Assembly: GCA_036788295.1 (NCBI GenBank)
Contig: DAIQNR010000017.1
Coordinates: forward strand, 1 to 64,000
Reading direction: 5' to 3'
DNA from: JAHQVK01 sp036788295
GTDB lineage: Bacteria; Myxococcota; Kuafuiibacteriia; Kuafuiibacteriales; Kuafuiibacteriaceae
Length of the DNA stretch: 64,000 nt
Position numbers and translations under genes: made by a program. The number at the start of each line of letters is the position of its first letter. Position 1 is the first letter of the stretch. A model generated the notes under the pieces. That model was not told where the DNA came from, did not search any database, and saw nothing but the letters and a program-made list of their open reading frames with translations. Shown piece after piece: positions 8,085 to 17,105 of the stretch.

Positions 8085-8729
8085 GTGAACCCTCTCAGCG
8101 TGCTCGGCCGGGGCAAGGCCGGTCGCTCCCTCGCGGCCGCGCTCGGCGCCCCGAACCTCCCCCATGACGCCGAGCCCGATGGCTTCGTGCTGCTCGCGGT
8201 GCCCGACCACGCGGTGGCCGAGGTCGGCGCCCGCTTCGTCGGCCGGTGCGCCCACCTCTCGGGCAGCCTTCACCTCGACGAGATCCCGGCGGCCCACCCG
8301 CTGACGAGCTTCGACGGGCGGCCCGGGGACTACCGCGGGGTGCCGCTCGCGATCACCGGCCCGGTCCCGGCCCCGATCCGAAGCGCGCTCGAGAGCCTGG
8401 GATTTGTCGGCTTCTCCCTCCCGGCCGAGCAGAAGCCGCTGTACCACGCCGCGGCGGTGCTGACGTCGGGCCACGCGGCCACGCTCTGGCTCGGGGCGAC
8501 GGCGCTGCTCGAGGCGGCCGGGGTCGAGCTTCCCGGCGAAGGGCTGCTGCCGCTCGCCCGGGCCACCATCGAGAACATCGCGAGGGACGGGGCCGCCGGG
8601 CGCACCGGCCCGTTCGTGCGCGGCGACGAGGCCACCATCGAGAGGGACGCGAGCGCCCTGCCCGAGCCGTGGCGGACCCTGTTTCTGTCCCTCGGGCGGG
8701 CCCCGCTGCCGAGACGTCCTGAGACCTGA
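8085..8729 (+). CDS. Rossmann-fold / DUF2520 domain protein
   Basis: 214 residues. It starts straight into a nucleotide-binding beta-alpha-beta unit (LSVLGRGKAGRSLAAALG), followed by VLLAVPDHAVAEV and, in the second half, EQKPLYHAAAVLTSGHAATLWLGA, the helical DUF2520 block related to the C-terminal domain of ketopantoate and 6-phosphogluconate dehydrogenases. Probably an NAD(P)-dependent oxidoreductase of unknown substrate. GTG 8085 is preferred because the Rossmann fold begins at once; ATG 8049 lies inside an intergenic repeat. The sequence CACACT 7 nt upstream is a weak -10 candidate. The gene is convergent with the following lipoprotein gene, 15 bases apart. Confidence 0.8.
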   Translation: MNPLSVLGRGKAGRSLAAALGAPNLPHDAEPDGFVLLAVPDHAVAEVGARFVGRCAHLSGSLHLDEIPAAHPLTSFDGRPGDYRGVPLAITGPVPAPIRSALESLGFVGFSLPAEQKPLYHAAAVLTSGHAATLWLGATALLEAAGVELPGEGLLPLARATIENIARDGAAGRTGPFVRGDEATIERDASALPEPWRTLFLSLGRAPLPRRPET

Positions 8730-8744
8730 AGACCCGGACCGGGA

Positions 8745-9506
8745 TCAGAACGCCTGGCAGCTGCCGGCGTCGAGGCACGCGAGCAGCTCCGCGAAGCGGT
8801 CGCTCTCGCCCATGCCGGGGAGCTGCTCGAGCCGCTCGGCCCCGGCGACCTCGGTCAGCCCGAGGCCAAACAGCGGCAACTCGTGCTTCGTCGCCACCAG
8901 CGCGCCGGTGTCGAGCTCGATCCAGCGCTCCCAGCTCGCCTCGACCCCGCCCACCGGGATGTTCGAGGTCCACATCTGCCAGGCAACCGGCCGGTCATCG
9001 GGGTCGAGCCACCACAGGTACGCGTCCCCCGGGGTCCGGCCGCCGCTCGTGTAGCGGACGATCAAGCCCCGCCGGCCGTCCTTCTCGGGCACGACGAGCC
9101 GCTCGGTGCCCGGATCGAACGCTTTGGCGACCGGGTTCAGCCAAAACGCGTCGTTGGTCCACTTCGCGTGGGCGTCGTCGAGGGCTTCGCGGGCCTCGTC
9201 CCCATCGAGCCGGACCTTGCCCCGAAACGCGATCCCCACCCGGCGGTCCACCGCCAGCTGCGCCCGCCGGTCCCCGGACACCACCTCCGAGAACCCTCGG
9301 CGGCGATCCCACACGTGGCGGTTCTTGCCCGCGAACACGAAGCGGACCGCCCCGGTGTTCGACCACGCCTCGGTGCGAACCGCCGCCATCATCGCCCGGG
9401 CCCGAGCGTCGGCCTGAGGCCCGGGCGTTCCCACCGGGGGCGCCCCCCGGCACGCGAGCAGGCCGGCCAGGGCCGCCATCCCCCACCGGTAACGCCTCGT
9501 ATCCAC
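8745..9506 (-). CDS. Hypothetical lipoprotein with a possible LolA-like fold
   Basis: 253 residues. A basic N-terminus and hydrophobic core end in LAGLLAC, a good lipobox. The mature part has alternating short beta strands and conserved-looking Trp/Asp residues (WDRRRGFSEVVSG, YLWWLDPDDRPVAWQMWTSN) reminiscent of LolA/LolB-like or outer-membrane-lipoprotein-sorting folds; this similarity is structural guesswork only. GTG 9506 is chosen because TACGGT lies 6 nt upstream; ATG at codon 10 would shorten the signal. It is divergent from the S46 peptidase gene, with 90 bases between starts. Confidence 0.7.
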   Translation of the reverse strand: MDTRRYRWGMAALAGLLACRGAPPVGTPGPQADARARAMMAAVRTEAWSNTGAVRFVFAGKNRHVWDRRRGFSEVVSGDRRAQLAVDRRVGIAFRGKVRLDGDEAREALDDAHAKWTNDAFWLNPVAKAFDPGTERLVVPEKDGRRGLIVRYTSGGRTPGDAYLWWLDPDDRPVAWQMWTSNIPVGGVEASWERWIELDTGALVATKHELPLFGLGLTEVAGAERLEQLPGMGESDRFAELLACLDAGSCQAF

Positions 9507-9512
9507 CCGGGC

Positions 9513-9518
9513 ACCGTA
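9513..9518 (-). promoter_or_regulatory. -10 hexamer TACGGT, leaderless start
   Basis: Read on the minus strand, TACGGT is followed by six bases and then the GTG at 9506. It sits in the 90-base divergent region shared with the S46 peptidase gene. Confidence 0.5.
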
Positions 9519-9596
9519 CCAGGCCGACTCGAATCGGCGAACCGATCGCCCCCGCTTCGAGTTGACCCCGGCGCGGTCCCGGGGGAAGGCCCGGCC

Positions 9597-11690
9597 ATGC
9601 GGTCCGCTCCTGCCCTCCTGCTCGCGCTCGTCGGCTGCTCGGCCGATTCGGTCCTGCCGGTGCGGCCGGCGGCCCCGGCGCGGTCCGACGAAGGCATGTG
9701 GACGTTCGACAACTTCCCGGCGGATCGGGTCCGGGCCTCGTTCGGCTCCGCCCCCGACGCGGCGTGGCTCGAGCGGGTCCGCCTGCACTCGGTGCGGCTC
9801 GGCAACGGCTGCTCGGGCTCGCTCGTGTCGAAGCACGGGCTGGTGCTCACGAACCACCACTGCGTGGCCGGCTGCGTAGAGCAGCTCTCGACCCCGGAGC
9901 AGGACCTCCTGGCCGGCGGCTTCTCCCCCAAGAGCCGCGAGGAGGAGCGGCGCTGCCCCGCGTTCGAGGTGAACGTGCTCGACCGCATCACCGACGTGAC
10001 CGCAGAGGTGAAGGGCAAGACCGACGGAAAGACCGGCCAGGCGTTTCAGGACGCGAAGAAGGCGGTGATCGGGTCGCTCGAGAAGGACTGCGCCGGAGGC
10101 GACGACGCTCGCCGCTGCGACGTCGTCGATCTCTATCGAGGCGGGCGATACCACCTGTACGCCTACCGGAGGTACCAGGACGTGCGCCTCGCGTTTGCCC
10201 CCGAGATGCAGGTCGCGTTCTTCGGCGGGGACCCGGACAACTTCAACTTCCCCCGCTACAACCTCGATTTCGCGTTCCTCCGGGTCTACCAGGACGGCGC
10301 TCCGCTCCCCGTGGACAACCCCCTGAAGTGGCGGGACGACGGTCCCGACGACGGCGAGCTGGTCTACGTGAGCGGCCACCCCGGATCGACCCGCCGGCTC
10401 ATGACCGTGGCCCAGCTCACCTACGAGCGGGACTTCGCCCTGCCCGAGACCTTGATGATGCTCGGCGAGCTGCGGGGGCGGCTGTCCCGCATGAGCGAAG
10501 AGAGCGAAGAATCGGCCCGGATCGCGAAGGGTCTGCGCTTTGGGATCGAAAACGCCTACAAGGCCTACCGGGGCCGCCGGGAGGCCCTCGTCGACCCGAG
10601 CTTCTTCGCGGCGAAGGTCGAAGCCGAAGACGCGCTCCGGTGGCGAATCGAGAAGGACCCGGCGCTCGCCGCCGACGCGAAGTCGGCCTACGGCGAGATC
10701 GAAGCCGCGGTGGCCTCGCTCCGGGATTCGCGGTTCGAGATTCGGCACGTCGAGGCCGAGCGGGGCTACAGCTCCTCCTTGTTTCGCCACGCCCGGACAC
10801 TCGCCCGGTGGGCGGCCGAGCGAAAAAAGCCGAGCGCCGAGCGGCTCCCCGAGTTCTCCGACGCGCGCCTGCCCCAGCTGAAGGCCCAGCTCGGCTCCAC
10901 CGCCCCCATCTATCCCGAGCTCGAGATCGAGGTGCTCGCTTTTGGGCTCGAGACCGCGCAGCGGGAGCTGGGCCCAGGCCACCCGTTCGTGAAGCAGGCG
11001 CTCGGCGACGAGAGCCCCCGGGCGGTGGCCAAGGCGCTGGTGTCCGGGACCGCGCTCTTCGACCCGATGGTTCGGCTCGGGTTGTTCGAGGGCGAGGCCA
11101 GCGCGATCGACGGCGACCCGGACCCGATGCTCGCGTTCGCCCGGCGGATCGACCCGCTCGCCCGGGCGGCGAGGGACAAACGAGAAAACGAGATCGAAGC
11201 GGCCATCTCCGGGGCCGGGCAGCGCATCGCGCAGGCGCGCTTCGCCCTGTACGGAACGGAGGTCTACCCCGACGCCACCTTCAGCCTTCGGCTGTCCTTC
11301 GGGCGGGTCAAAGGCTTCCCCCACTTGGGCGAAGACGTCCCCCCGTTCACCGATTTCGGAGGCATGTTCCGCCGCGCGACCGGGGCGCCGCCGTTTCGCC
11401 TCCCCGAGTCGGTGCTCGCCGCGAAAGATCGGCTCGACCCGAAGCAGCGGCTCAACTTCGTGACGACCAACGACATCATCGGGGGCAACTCCGGCTCTCC
11501 TGCGCTCGACGCCGAGGCCCGGGTGGTGGGTTTGGTCTTCGACGGCAACATCCACTCGCTCGGCGGAGACTACGGCTACGACGGCCGGGCCAACCGAGCG
11601 GTCAGCGTGCACGCGGGCGCGATCACCGCCGCGCTCGACGCGGTCTGGGGCCAGGCCGCCCTGCTCGCCGAGCTCGATCGCGAACCCTGA
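9597..11690 (+). CDS. S46 family dipeptidyl peptidase, DPP7-like lipoprotein
   Basis: 697 residues, the usual S46 length. The lipobox LVGC gives a lipid-anchored Cys14. The catalytic triad is visible: His in TNHHC (85-89), Asp224 in LDFAFLRVY, and Ser632 in GGNSGSP. Eighteen residues after the Ser is Gly650 in FDGN, the S1-pocket position that is Gly in DPP7 (hydrophobic P1) and Arg in DPP11 (acidic P1), so cleavage of dipeptides with a hydrophobic second residue is predicted. It would act at the cell surface or periplasm in peptide feeding, which suits a predatory or saprophytic bacterium. The ATG is preceded by a purine-rich stretch (GGGGGAAGG) rather than a -10 hexamer. Confidence 0.95.
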   Translation: MRSAPALLLALVGCSADSVLPVRPAAPARSDEGMWTFDNFPADRVRASFGSAPDAAWLERVRLHSVRLGNGCSGSLVSKHGLVLTNHHCVAGCVEQLSTPEQDLLAGGFSPKSREEERRCPAFEVNVLDRITDVTAEVKGKTDGKTGQAFQDAKKAVIGSLEKDCAGGDDARRCDVVDLYRGGRYHLYAYRRYQDVRLAFAPEMQVAFFGGDPDNFNFPRYNLDFAFLRVYQDGAPLPVDNPLKWRDDGPDDGELVYVSGHPGSTRRLMTVAQLTYERDFALPETLMMLGELRGRLSRMSEESEESARIAKGLRFGIENAYKAYRGRREALVDPSFFAAKVEAEDALRWRIEKDPALAADAKSAYGEIEAAVASLRDSRFEIRHVEAERGYSSSLFRHARTLARWAAERKKPSAERLPEFSDARLPQLKAQLGSTAPIYPELEIEVLAFGLETAQRELGPGHPFVKQALGDESPRAVAKALVSGTALFDPMVRLGLFEGEASAIDGDPDPMLAFARRIDPLARAARDKRENEIEAAISGAGQRIAQARFALYGTEVYPDATFSLRLSFGRVKGFPHLGEDVPPFTDFGGMFRRATGAPPFRLPESVLAAKDRLDPKQRLNFVTTNDIIGGNSGSPALDAEARVVGLVFDGNIHSLGGDYGYDGRANRAVSVHAGAITAALDAVWGQAALLAELDREP

Positions 11691-11781
11691 CCGGTCCTCG
11701 CCTCGGCCCGCCCCGCGGTGGCCGCCGATGGTCGGTCGTGTTAGGCACCGCCGCGGCGACGAGCCCGGCCACGGAGCAACC

Positions 11782-12804
11782 ATGAACGTCCCCATGTCAC
11801 CGTCTTCGACCGAATCCCTGCGCGGCGTGCCCGAATCCTTCCGGGGGAGGAGCAAACCGATGGACCGGCTCGCCGTGTTCCGGCTCATGGCCGAAGCCCG
11901 CGCGCTCGAAGAGCGCCTGGTGAAGATCTCGAAGACGGAGCACGGGTACTTCTGGATCGGCGGCCCCGGAGAAGAGGCGTTCAACATCCCGCTCGGGCTG
12001 CTCGTGCACCGGGGAGAGGGGGTCGCCCACGATTACCTCCACCTGCACTACCGCAGCAGCGCGATCCTGCTCGCGATGGGCATGGAGCCGATCGACGCCA
12101 TCCGGCAGATGTGCGCGCGGGCGACCGACCCCTTCACCGGCGGCCGAAACTTCGTCAACCACTTCGCCCACCGGCCATGGAACGTCGTGCCCGGCACCTC
12201 CACCATCGGCACCCAATACGCGGTGGCGCCGGGCACCGCGCTCGCCCAGAGGCGGCATGGGGGCGGGGGCATCACGATCGTGAACGGCGGGGACGCGGGG
12301 ACCGCGGAGGGCGACTTCGCGACCTGCCTGAACTGGGCGAGCCGCCCCGGTCGCGAGCTGCCGATTCTCATCATCGTGGTGAACAACCGGTACGGCATCT
12401 CGACCCCGTTCGAGGAGGTGCACGGCGACCGGGTCATCATCCGCCGGTGCGAGCCGTTCGGGATCCGGTGGGATGTCGTGGACGGAAACGACCCGGAGGC
12501 ATCGTGGCGGCTCTTGTCGGACGCGATGGCCTACGTCAGGGAGACCCGGCGGCCGTTCGGCATCGAGGCGTACGCTTCCCGCCTGCACGGCCACTCGTCT
12601 TCTTCCGGCGGAGCGAGGGTGGACGATGAGCCCGACTGCCTCGAGATGTTCGAGCGCCGGCTCATCGAGGACCGGGTTGTCAGCGCGGACGAGGCCAAGA
12701 ACATCAGGGAAGCCTACGCCCGATCCTGCCTCGAGGCGTTTCAGAAGGTGGTCGAAGAGCCCATCCCCGATGGGTCGAGCATTCACGATCACGTCTTTGC
12801 CTGA
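11782..12804 (+). CDS. 2-oxoacid (branched-chain type) dehydrogenase E1 component, alpha subunit
   Basis: 340 residues. It carries the thiamine-diphosphate fold of E1 alpha: YFWIGGPGEEAFNIPLG near the start, then GGDAGTAEGDF followed about 30 residues on by VVNNRYGIST, the metal/ThDP motif GDG-X-EGD...NN with the third position changed from Gly to Ala. HGHSSSSGGARVDDE is the phosphorylation-loop region seen in BCKDH-type enzymes. With the beta subunit it decarboxylates a 2-oxoacid and passes the acyl group to a lipoyl E2, which is not in this window. ATG 11782 has GGAG about 6 nt upstream; an upstream in-frame ATG at 11728 lacks one. It forms an operon with the next gene. Confidence 0.9.
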   Translation: MNVPMSPSSTESLRGVPESFRGRSKPMDRLAVFRLMAEARALEERLVKISKTEHGYFWIGGPGEEAFNIPLGLLVHRGEGVAHDYLHLHYRSSAILLAMGMEPIDAIRQMCARATDPFTGGRNFVNHFAHRPWNVVPGTSTIGTQYAVAPGTALAQRRHGGGGITIVNGGDAGTAEGDFATCLNWASRPGRELPILIIVVNNRYGISTPFEEVHGDRVIIRRCEPFGIRWDVVDGNDPEASWRLLSDAMAYVRETRRPFGIEAYASRLHGHSSSSGGARVDDEPDCLEMFERRLIEDRVVSADEAKNIREAYARSCLEAFQKVVEEPIPDGSSIHDHVFA

Positions 12805-12812
12805 GGAGACCC

Positions 12813-13868
12813 ATGGCCAACATCGCGCAAGCCATCCGCCTCGCCCTTCACGTCGGCGAGACCCGGCTCGGGGTCACCGACATCTTCGGCGAAGACGTGG
12901 GTCCCCCGCTCGGCGGGGTGTTCACAGTGACCCAAGGTCTGAAGACGGCCTGGAACTCCCCGCTCGACGAGCGGGGCATCATCGGCACCGCCATGGGCCT
13001 CGCGCTCGCCGGGCAGCGCTGCGTGGCCGAGATCCAGTTTTGTGACTACATCTACAACACGATCGATCTGCTGAAGCTCATCGGCAACTGTCGGTGGTCG
13101 TGCGCGGGGCAATACAACCTCCCGCTCGTGGTGATGACCCCGGTTGGTTCCGGCATCCACGGCTCCCTGTACCACTCCCACTCCTTCGATGCGGTCATGA
13201 CCCACTTGCCCGGGTGGAAGATCGTCCTGCCCTCGACCCCGCTCGACTGCTACGGGCTCATGCTCTCCGCCATCGAGGACCCAAACCCGGTCATGTTCCT
13301 CTACCCGAAGGCGCTGATTCGCACCCAAGGGGCCCAGAAGATCCCGGGCGAACCGGACAACCCTCGGGAGCTGAGCCGCATGATCGACGCCCCGCTCGGC
13401 GACCGAAGCGGCTGGCAGCCCAGGTGGCCGGAGCTGCCCGAGTTCCGGGTGCCGATCGGCAAGGCCCGAACCCTCCGCGCCGGCAACGACGTGACCGTCG
13501 TGACCTACGGGCGGATGGCGCCGGTGAGCCTCGCCGCCGCCGAGCGCCTCGCCGGCGAGGGCATCTCCGCCGAAGTCATCGACCTCAGATCTCTTCATCC
13601 TTACGACTGGCCGGCGGTCCGGGAGTCGGTGACGAAGACCCGGCGGTTCCTGCAGGTCAACGAGGACACGGAGATCACGAACTTTGGCGAGCATCTGGCC
13701 CGCCGCGTGACCGAAGAGCTGTTCTACGAGCTCGAGGCGCCCCCCCGGGTCCTCGCCGGCGTCGCCGTCCCCGGGGTCGGCCTCGCCTGGCCGCTCGAGC
13801 AGGCCTCGATCCCGCAAGAGGACGACGTCGCCGCCGCGATCCGCGGCCTCGCCCGGACCTGCGCCTGA
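12813..13868 (+). CDS. 2-oxoacid dehydrogenase E1 component, beta subunit
   Basis: 351 residues. Typical E1 beta blocks are GEDVGPPLGGVFTVTQGL, DERGIIGTAMGLALAG, AEIQFCDYIYNTID, a central HGSLYHSHSFDAVMTHLPG and the C-terminal transketolase domain (VIDLRSLHPYDW). The glutamate in AEIQF contacts ThDP in this family. It lies 8 bases after the alpha subunit with a good GAGGAG site. No E2, E3 or lipoyl-ligase genes are adjacent, so the complex must draw on subunits encoded elsewhere. The SLYHSHSFDA active-site region resembles branched-chain rather than pyruvate enzymes, but the substrate is not certain. Confidence 0.9.
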   Translation: MANIAQAIRLALHVGETRLGVTDIFGEDVGPPLGGVFTVTQGLKTAWNSPLDERGIIGTAMGLALAGQRCVAEIQFCDYIYNTIDLLKLIGNCRWSCAGQYNLPLVVMTPVGSGIHGSLYHSHSFDAVMTHLPGWKIVLPSTPLDCYGLMLSAIEDPNPVMFLYPKALIRTQGAQKIPGEPDNPRELSRMIDAPLGDRSGWQPRWPELPEFRVPIGKARTLRAGNDVTVVTYGRMAPVSLAAAERLAGEGISAEVIDLRSLHPYDWPAVRESVTKTRRFLQVNEDTEITNFGEHLARRVTEELFYELEAPPRVLAGVAVPGVGLAWPLEQASIPQEDDVAAAIRGLARTCA

Positions 13869-13956
13869 CCCGCTGAATTCGCCGGGCCTTTTGCCATCGA
13901 CGGCCGGGGGGCCGCTCCTCGTTGACTCGGGGGACGCTCCGAAACCGGATCGACCC

Positions 13957-16023
13957 ATGAGCCGCGCGCTGTGGATCCAGGGGCTGCTCGCCGCGGCGCT
14001 GCTCGGGGCAACCGGGCTGATCGCCAGCTACTCCCTGCGGCAGGAGGTCCTGCGGGTGGGGCTGTCCTTGCCCCCGTACCGGGCGAAGGTGGGCGAGGTG
14101 CTCCGGACCCGAGTGCGCACCAGGGACGGGATCGAGCTCGAGACCCGGGTCCACCTCCCTGCCGGCGAAGGGCCGTGGCCGGTGGTGCTGCTGCGCAACC
14201 CGTACGACCTGCTCGACGCGTTCGCGCTGCTGTGCGAGGCCTTCGCCCGCTACGGCTACGCCTGCGTGCATCAGGACGTGCGGGGGCGCATGGGTTCCGG
14301 GGGCGAGTGGTCGCCGCTTCTGCACGAGCGGGGGGACGGGCTCGATACCTTCGATTGGCTGAGGCAGCAGCGGTTTCAGGACGGCCGGTGGGCGCTGTTT
14401 GGGATGTCCTACTTGGCGGGGGTCCACTGGACGGTCGCCGACGCCCTGCCCGAGGAGGTCAAGACGTTGGTGTCGATGGTGTTTGGGGTCGACACCTACC
14501 GGGTCATGTACGAGGGCGGCGTCTTTCGCCCCGACGTCTTCAGCGCCTGGGCGTCGCTGATGCCCGGAGAAGACCTCGAGCTGCTCAACGGCTGGGCCTA
14601 CCGCCGGCTGCTCTTGCACCGGCCGGCGCGGGAGGCCGACGAGGCCCACCTCGGACGCGCCCTGCCCTGGTACCGCCGCTGGCTCGACGCCCCGTGGCCG
14701 AGCGATCCCATCTGGACCGAGCCCCCGTTCACCGAGTTCTACGCCTCCCCCACCCGGATTTCGGTCCCGGTGCTGATGCTGGGCGGCTACTTCGACCCGT
14801 TCTTCGATGCCCAGGTCCGCGACTTCGAGCGGCTCTATACGAGGGCGGACAGCCGCCTCGTGCTCGGCCCGTGGGACCACCTTCAGCAGGACGCGGCCGA
14901 CGTGCCCCTGCCCGGTTCGCTCGGGCATGGCGCCCAGGCCAAGCTGGTGCTCGCGTGGATCGACCACCACCTTCGGGGCGGACCGGCGCCGGGTCCGACC
15001 GGCGTCGTGGACAGCTACGACATCGGCGCCCACGGGTGGCGGCGCCGGATCGAGTTTCCGCCGGCGCCCGACCACCGGCTCCGCCTGCACCTCACCGGTC
15101 TGCCCGCGTCGAGCCGGTGCCCGGGCGGCCAGCTCACCTCGAGAGCCGCCTTTCGGCCCGAGTCGCCGGCCCGCTTTCGGTACGACCCCGACGCTCCGAT
15201 CCCCTCCCACGGCGGCGCGTCGGCGCTCGCGTTCGCGTTCGTCACGTTCCCGAGCGTGAAGCCGGGCGCGCTCGCCCAGCCCGACCGGTGCGACCGGGAC
15301 GACCTGCTCCGGTTCACGTCGGAGCCGCTCGACGCGCCGCTGTCGGTCGTCGGCCGGCCCGAGGCCCGGCTCCGGGTGAGCAGCTCGGCCGAAGACACCG
15401 CGTTCGGCTTCGCCCTGCGGGTGCAGCTGCCCCGGTCCGACCGCTGGATCCTGGTCCGCGAGAGCTACCAGGTCCTGTCCTTTCCGAGCGGAGTCCCCGG
15501 CCCCCGGGGAGAGGTGGTCCCGCTCGACATCGACGCGTGGCCCATCGAGTGGACGCTGCCCGCAGGCGCCCGGTTGTCGGTCGAGGTCCGGTCCTCGAGC
15601 TTTCCCGCCTACTCCGCTCACCCCAATCGGCGCGGTGCCTGGGCCGCCGTTCGCTCGGCGACGACCGCCGAGCAGCGGCTCCATCCTGGGTCCTACCTCG
15701 AGCTGCCGATCCGGGATCCCGAAGCGGTGCTTTCCGCCGAAGACTTGGCTAGAGTCGGGCCCAACATGGCGTGCACGTTCGACATCCAGCTGCCGCTCGG
15801 CGCCCCCGAAGTGGTCGCGAGGGCAAGGAAGATGGTGGAAGACGCGGGTGGGTCGCTGACCGGCGACGACAACCAGGGCAGCTACAAGCTCAAGCTGCCC
15901 GTCGGGTCGGTGGAGGGCAGCTACACCGTGGCCGGCACCGCGCTTCGCTTCGAGATCACGAAGAAGCCGATGCTCGTCCCGTGCAGCGCGATCGAAGGCT
16001 TTCTTCGCGACCGCTTGAAGTAG
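13957..16023 (+). CDS. CocE/NonD (S15-type) hydrolase with an extra C-terminal domain
   Basis: 688 residues. After a membrane anchor (about residues 4-26) comes the CocE fold: TRDGIELETRVHLP, the nucleophile Ser151 in GMSY, Asp280 in GYFDPF and His308 in GPWDH, then the jelly-roll galactose-binding-like domain. This family cleaves esters, amides or N-terminal X-Pro dipeptides. The hydrolase should end near residue 600. Instead the frame continues without a stop into an 85-residue unit (604-688) that looks like a separate small protein: MACTFDIQLPLGAPE..., ending TKKPMLVPCSAIEGFLRDRLK. That unit has its own ATG at 15766 and its own TAGAGT box, so it may also be made alone. The ATG at 13957 is the first with the membrane anchor. 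Confidence 0.8.
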   Translation: MSRALWIQGLLAAALLGATGLIASYSLRQEVLRVGLSLPPYRAKVGEVLRTRVRTRDGIELETRVHLPAGEGPWPVVLLRNPYDLLDAFALLCEAFARYGYACVHQDVRGRMGSGGEWSPLLHERGDGLDTFDWLRQQRFQDGRWALFGMSYLAGVHWTVADALPEEVKTLVSMVFGVDTYRVMYEGGVFRPDVFSAWASLMPGEDLELLNGWAYRRLLLHRPAREADEAHLGRALPWYRRWLDAPWPSDPIWTEPPFTEFYASPTRISVPVLMLGGYFDPFFDAQVRDFERLYTRADSRLVLGPWDHLQQDAADVPLPGSLGHGAQAKLVLAWIDHHLRGGPAPGPTGVVDSYDIGAHGWRRRIEFPPAPDHRLRLHLTGLPASSRCPGGQLTSRAAFRPESPARFRYDPDAPIPSHGGASALAFAFVTFPSVKPGALAQPDRCDRDDLLRFTSEPLDAPLSVVGRPEARLRVSSSAEDTAFGFALRVQLPRSDRWILVRESYQVLSFPSGVPGPRGEVVPLDIDAWPIEWTLPAGARLSVEVRSSSFPAYSAHPNRRGAWAAVRSATTAEQRLHPGSYLELPIRDPEAVLSAEDLARVGPNMACTFDIQLPLGAPEVVARARKMVEDAGGSLTGDDNQGSYKLKLPVGSVEGSYTVAGTALRFEITKKPMLVPCSAIEGFLRDRLK
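15750..15755 (+). promoter_or_regulatory. Internal -10 hexamer TAGAGT before an in-frame ATG
   Basis: Ten bases upstream of ATG 15766 inside the CocE/NonD reading frame. It resembles the leaderless promoters elsewhere in the window and suggests an independently expressed 85-residue protein. Confidence 0.35.
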
Positions 16024-16127
16024 CCGCGGGCGCCCCCGCCTCCCGGCGGCGAGGGATTCGCTCTCCTGGGGCGCCCGAGCCCCGCTTGCGCTTGGGGAGG
16101 CCGAGCCCGCTCTGCTACTCGCCACCC

Positions 16128-17105
16128 ATGGACAGCCGCACCGTGCTTCTCACCGGCGCCACCGGATTCGTCGGAGGTGCCCTGAGGCCGCGGCTCGAGG
16201 CGCTCGGGCTGCGGGTGCGGCTCGCGAGCCGACGTCCGCCCAAGGGGCCGGGCTGGGTGGAGTTCGACCTCGACCGGCCCGAAACCCTGCCCGCGGCCCT
16301 GCACGGATGCCAGATCGCCTTTCATCTCGTCCATGGAATGGGCGATGGCCCCGGCTACGCCGAGCGGGAAGCGCGCGGGGCCCGCGCCTTCCGAGAAGCG
16401 GCCGCCCACGCTGGCGTCGAGCGCATCGTGTACCTCGGCGGGGTCGAGCCGGCCGGGATCCCCTCCCCCCACCTGGCGAGCCGTATCGAGACCGGCCGGA
16501 TCCTCCGCGGCGGGCCGGTGCCGACGGTGGAGCTCCGAGCGGCGATGGTCGCCGGCCCCGGCAGCACCAGCTGGCAGATCGTTCGGGACCTCGCCGCTCG
16601 CCTGCCCGCGATGCTGCTGCCGGCCTGGCTGCGGTTCTCTTCGTGGCCGGTGTACGTGGACGACATCTGCGCCGCGCTCATCCGGGCCATGGATCTGCCG
16701 CTCCCGGGCGGTTCGGCCTGGTTCGACGCCCCCGGGCCCGAGCGGGTCAGCCACGCCGAGCTCATCCGCCGGGTCGCCGCCCACATGCATCGAAAGCCGC
16801 GGACCCTATCCCTGCCGGTGCTCTCCCCGAGGCTCTCCGCGTACTGGATCGCGTTCGTGACCAGGGCCGACCTCCCGGTGGCCCTCGAGCTGGTCAAGGG
16901 GCTAGGCGCCGACCTCGATCCCACCGGCCCCCTGATCTGGGAAGAGATGCCGGTTTTCGCCCGCACCGGGCTCGACGAGACCATCGATCGCTGCCTCGCC
17001 GCCGACGTGGGCGGAATCGCCGCGCCCCAGGACCTGTGGCGCTTCGTGGAGCGGCGGCTTCGCCGAGAAGTCAGCGGCGCCGGGCCTTCTTCGGCCAGTC
17101 GGTGA
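16128..17105 (+). CDS. NAD(P)-binding atypical short-chain dehydrogenase / epimerase
   Basis: 325 residues. The start reads directly into a dinucleotide-binding motif (VLLTGATGFVGGALRPRLE, TGxxGxxG), with conserved YLGGVEP and RAAMVAGPGS segments of the extended or atypical SDR group (YbjT/Ycf39/NmrA-like). The usual YxxxK catalytic pair is not evident, which fits atypical members that act as reductases or redox sensors. TACTCG 6 nt before the ATG supports the start. Its last 35 bases overlap the convergent Big2 lipoprotein gene. Confidence 0.8.
   Translation: MDSRTVLLTGATGFVGGALRPRLEALGLRVRLASRRPPKGPGWVEFDLDRPETLPAALHGCQIAFHLVHGMGDGPGYAEREARGARAFREAAAHAGVERIVYLGGVEPAGIPSPHLASRIETGRILRGGPVPTVELRAAMVAGPGSTSWQIVRDLAARLPAMLLPAWLRFSSWPVYVDDICAALIRAMDLPLPGGSAWFDAPGPERVSHAELIRRVAAHMHRKPRTLSLPVLSPRLSAYWIAFVTRADLPVALELVKGLGADLDPTGPLIWEEMPVFARTGLDETIDRCLAADVGGIAAPQDLWRFVERRLRREVSGAGPSSASR

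Noticed and set aside
9507..11987. Minus-strand open frame running antisense through the S46 peptidase gene
   Set aside because: It is the opposite-strand shadow of a clear peptidase gene; only the part below 9506 with a signal peptide is real.
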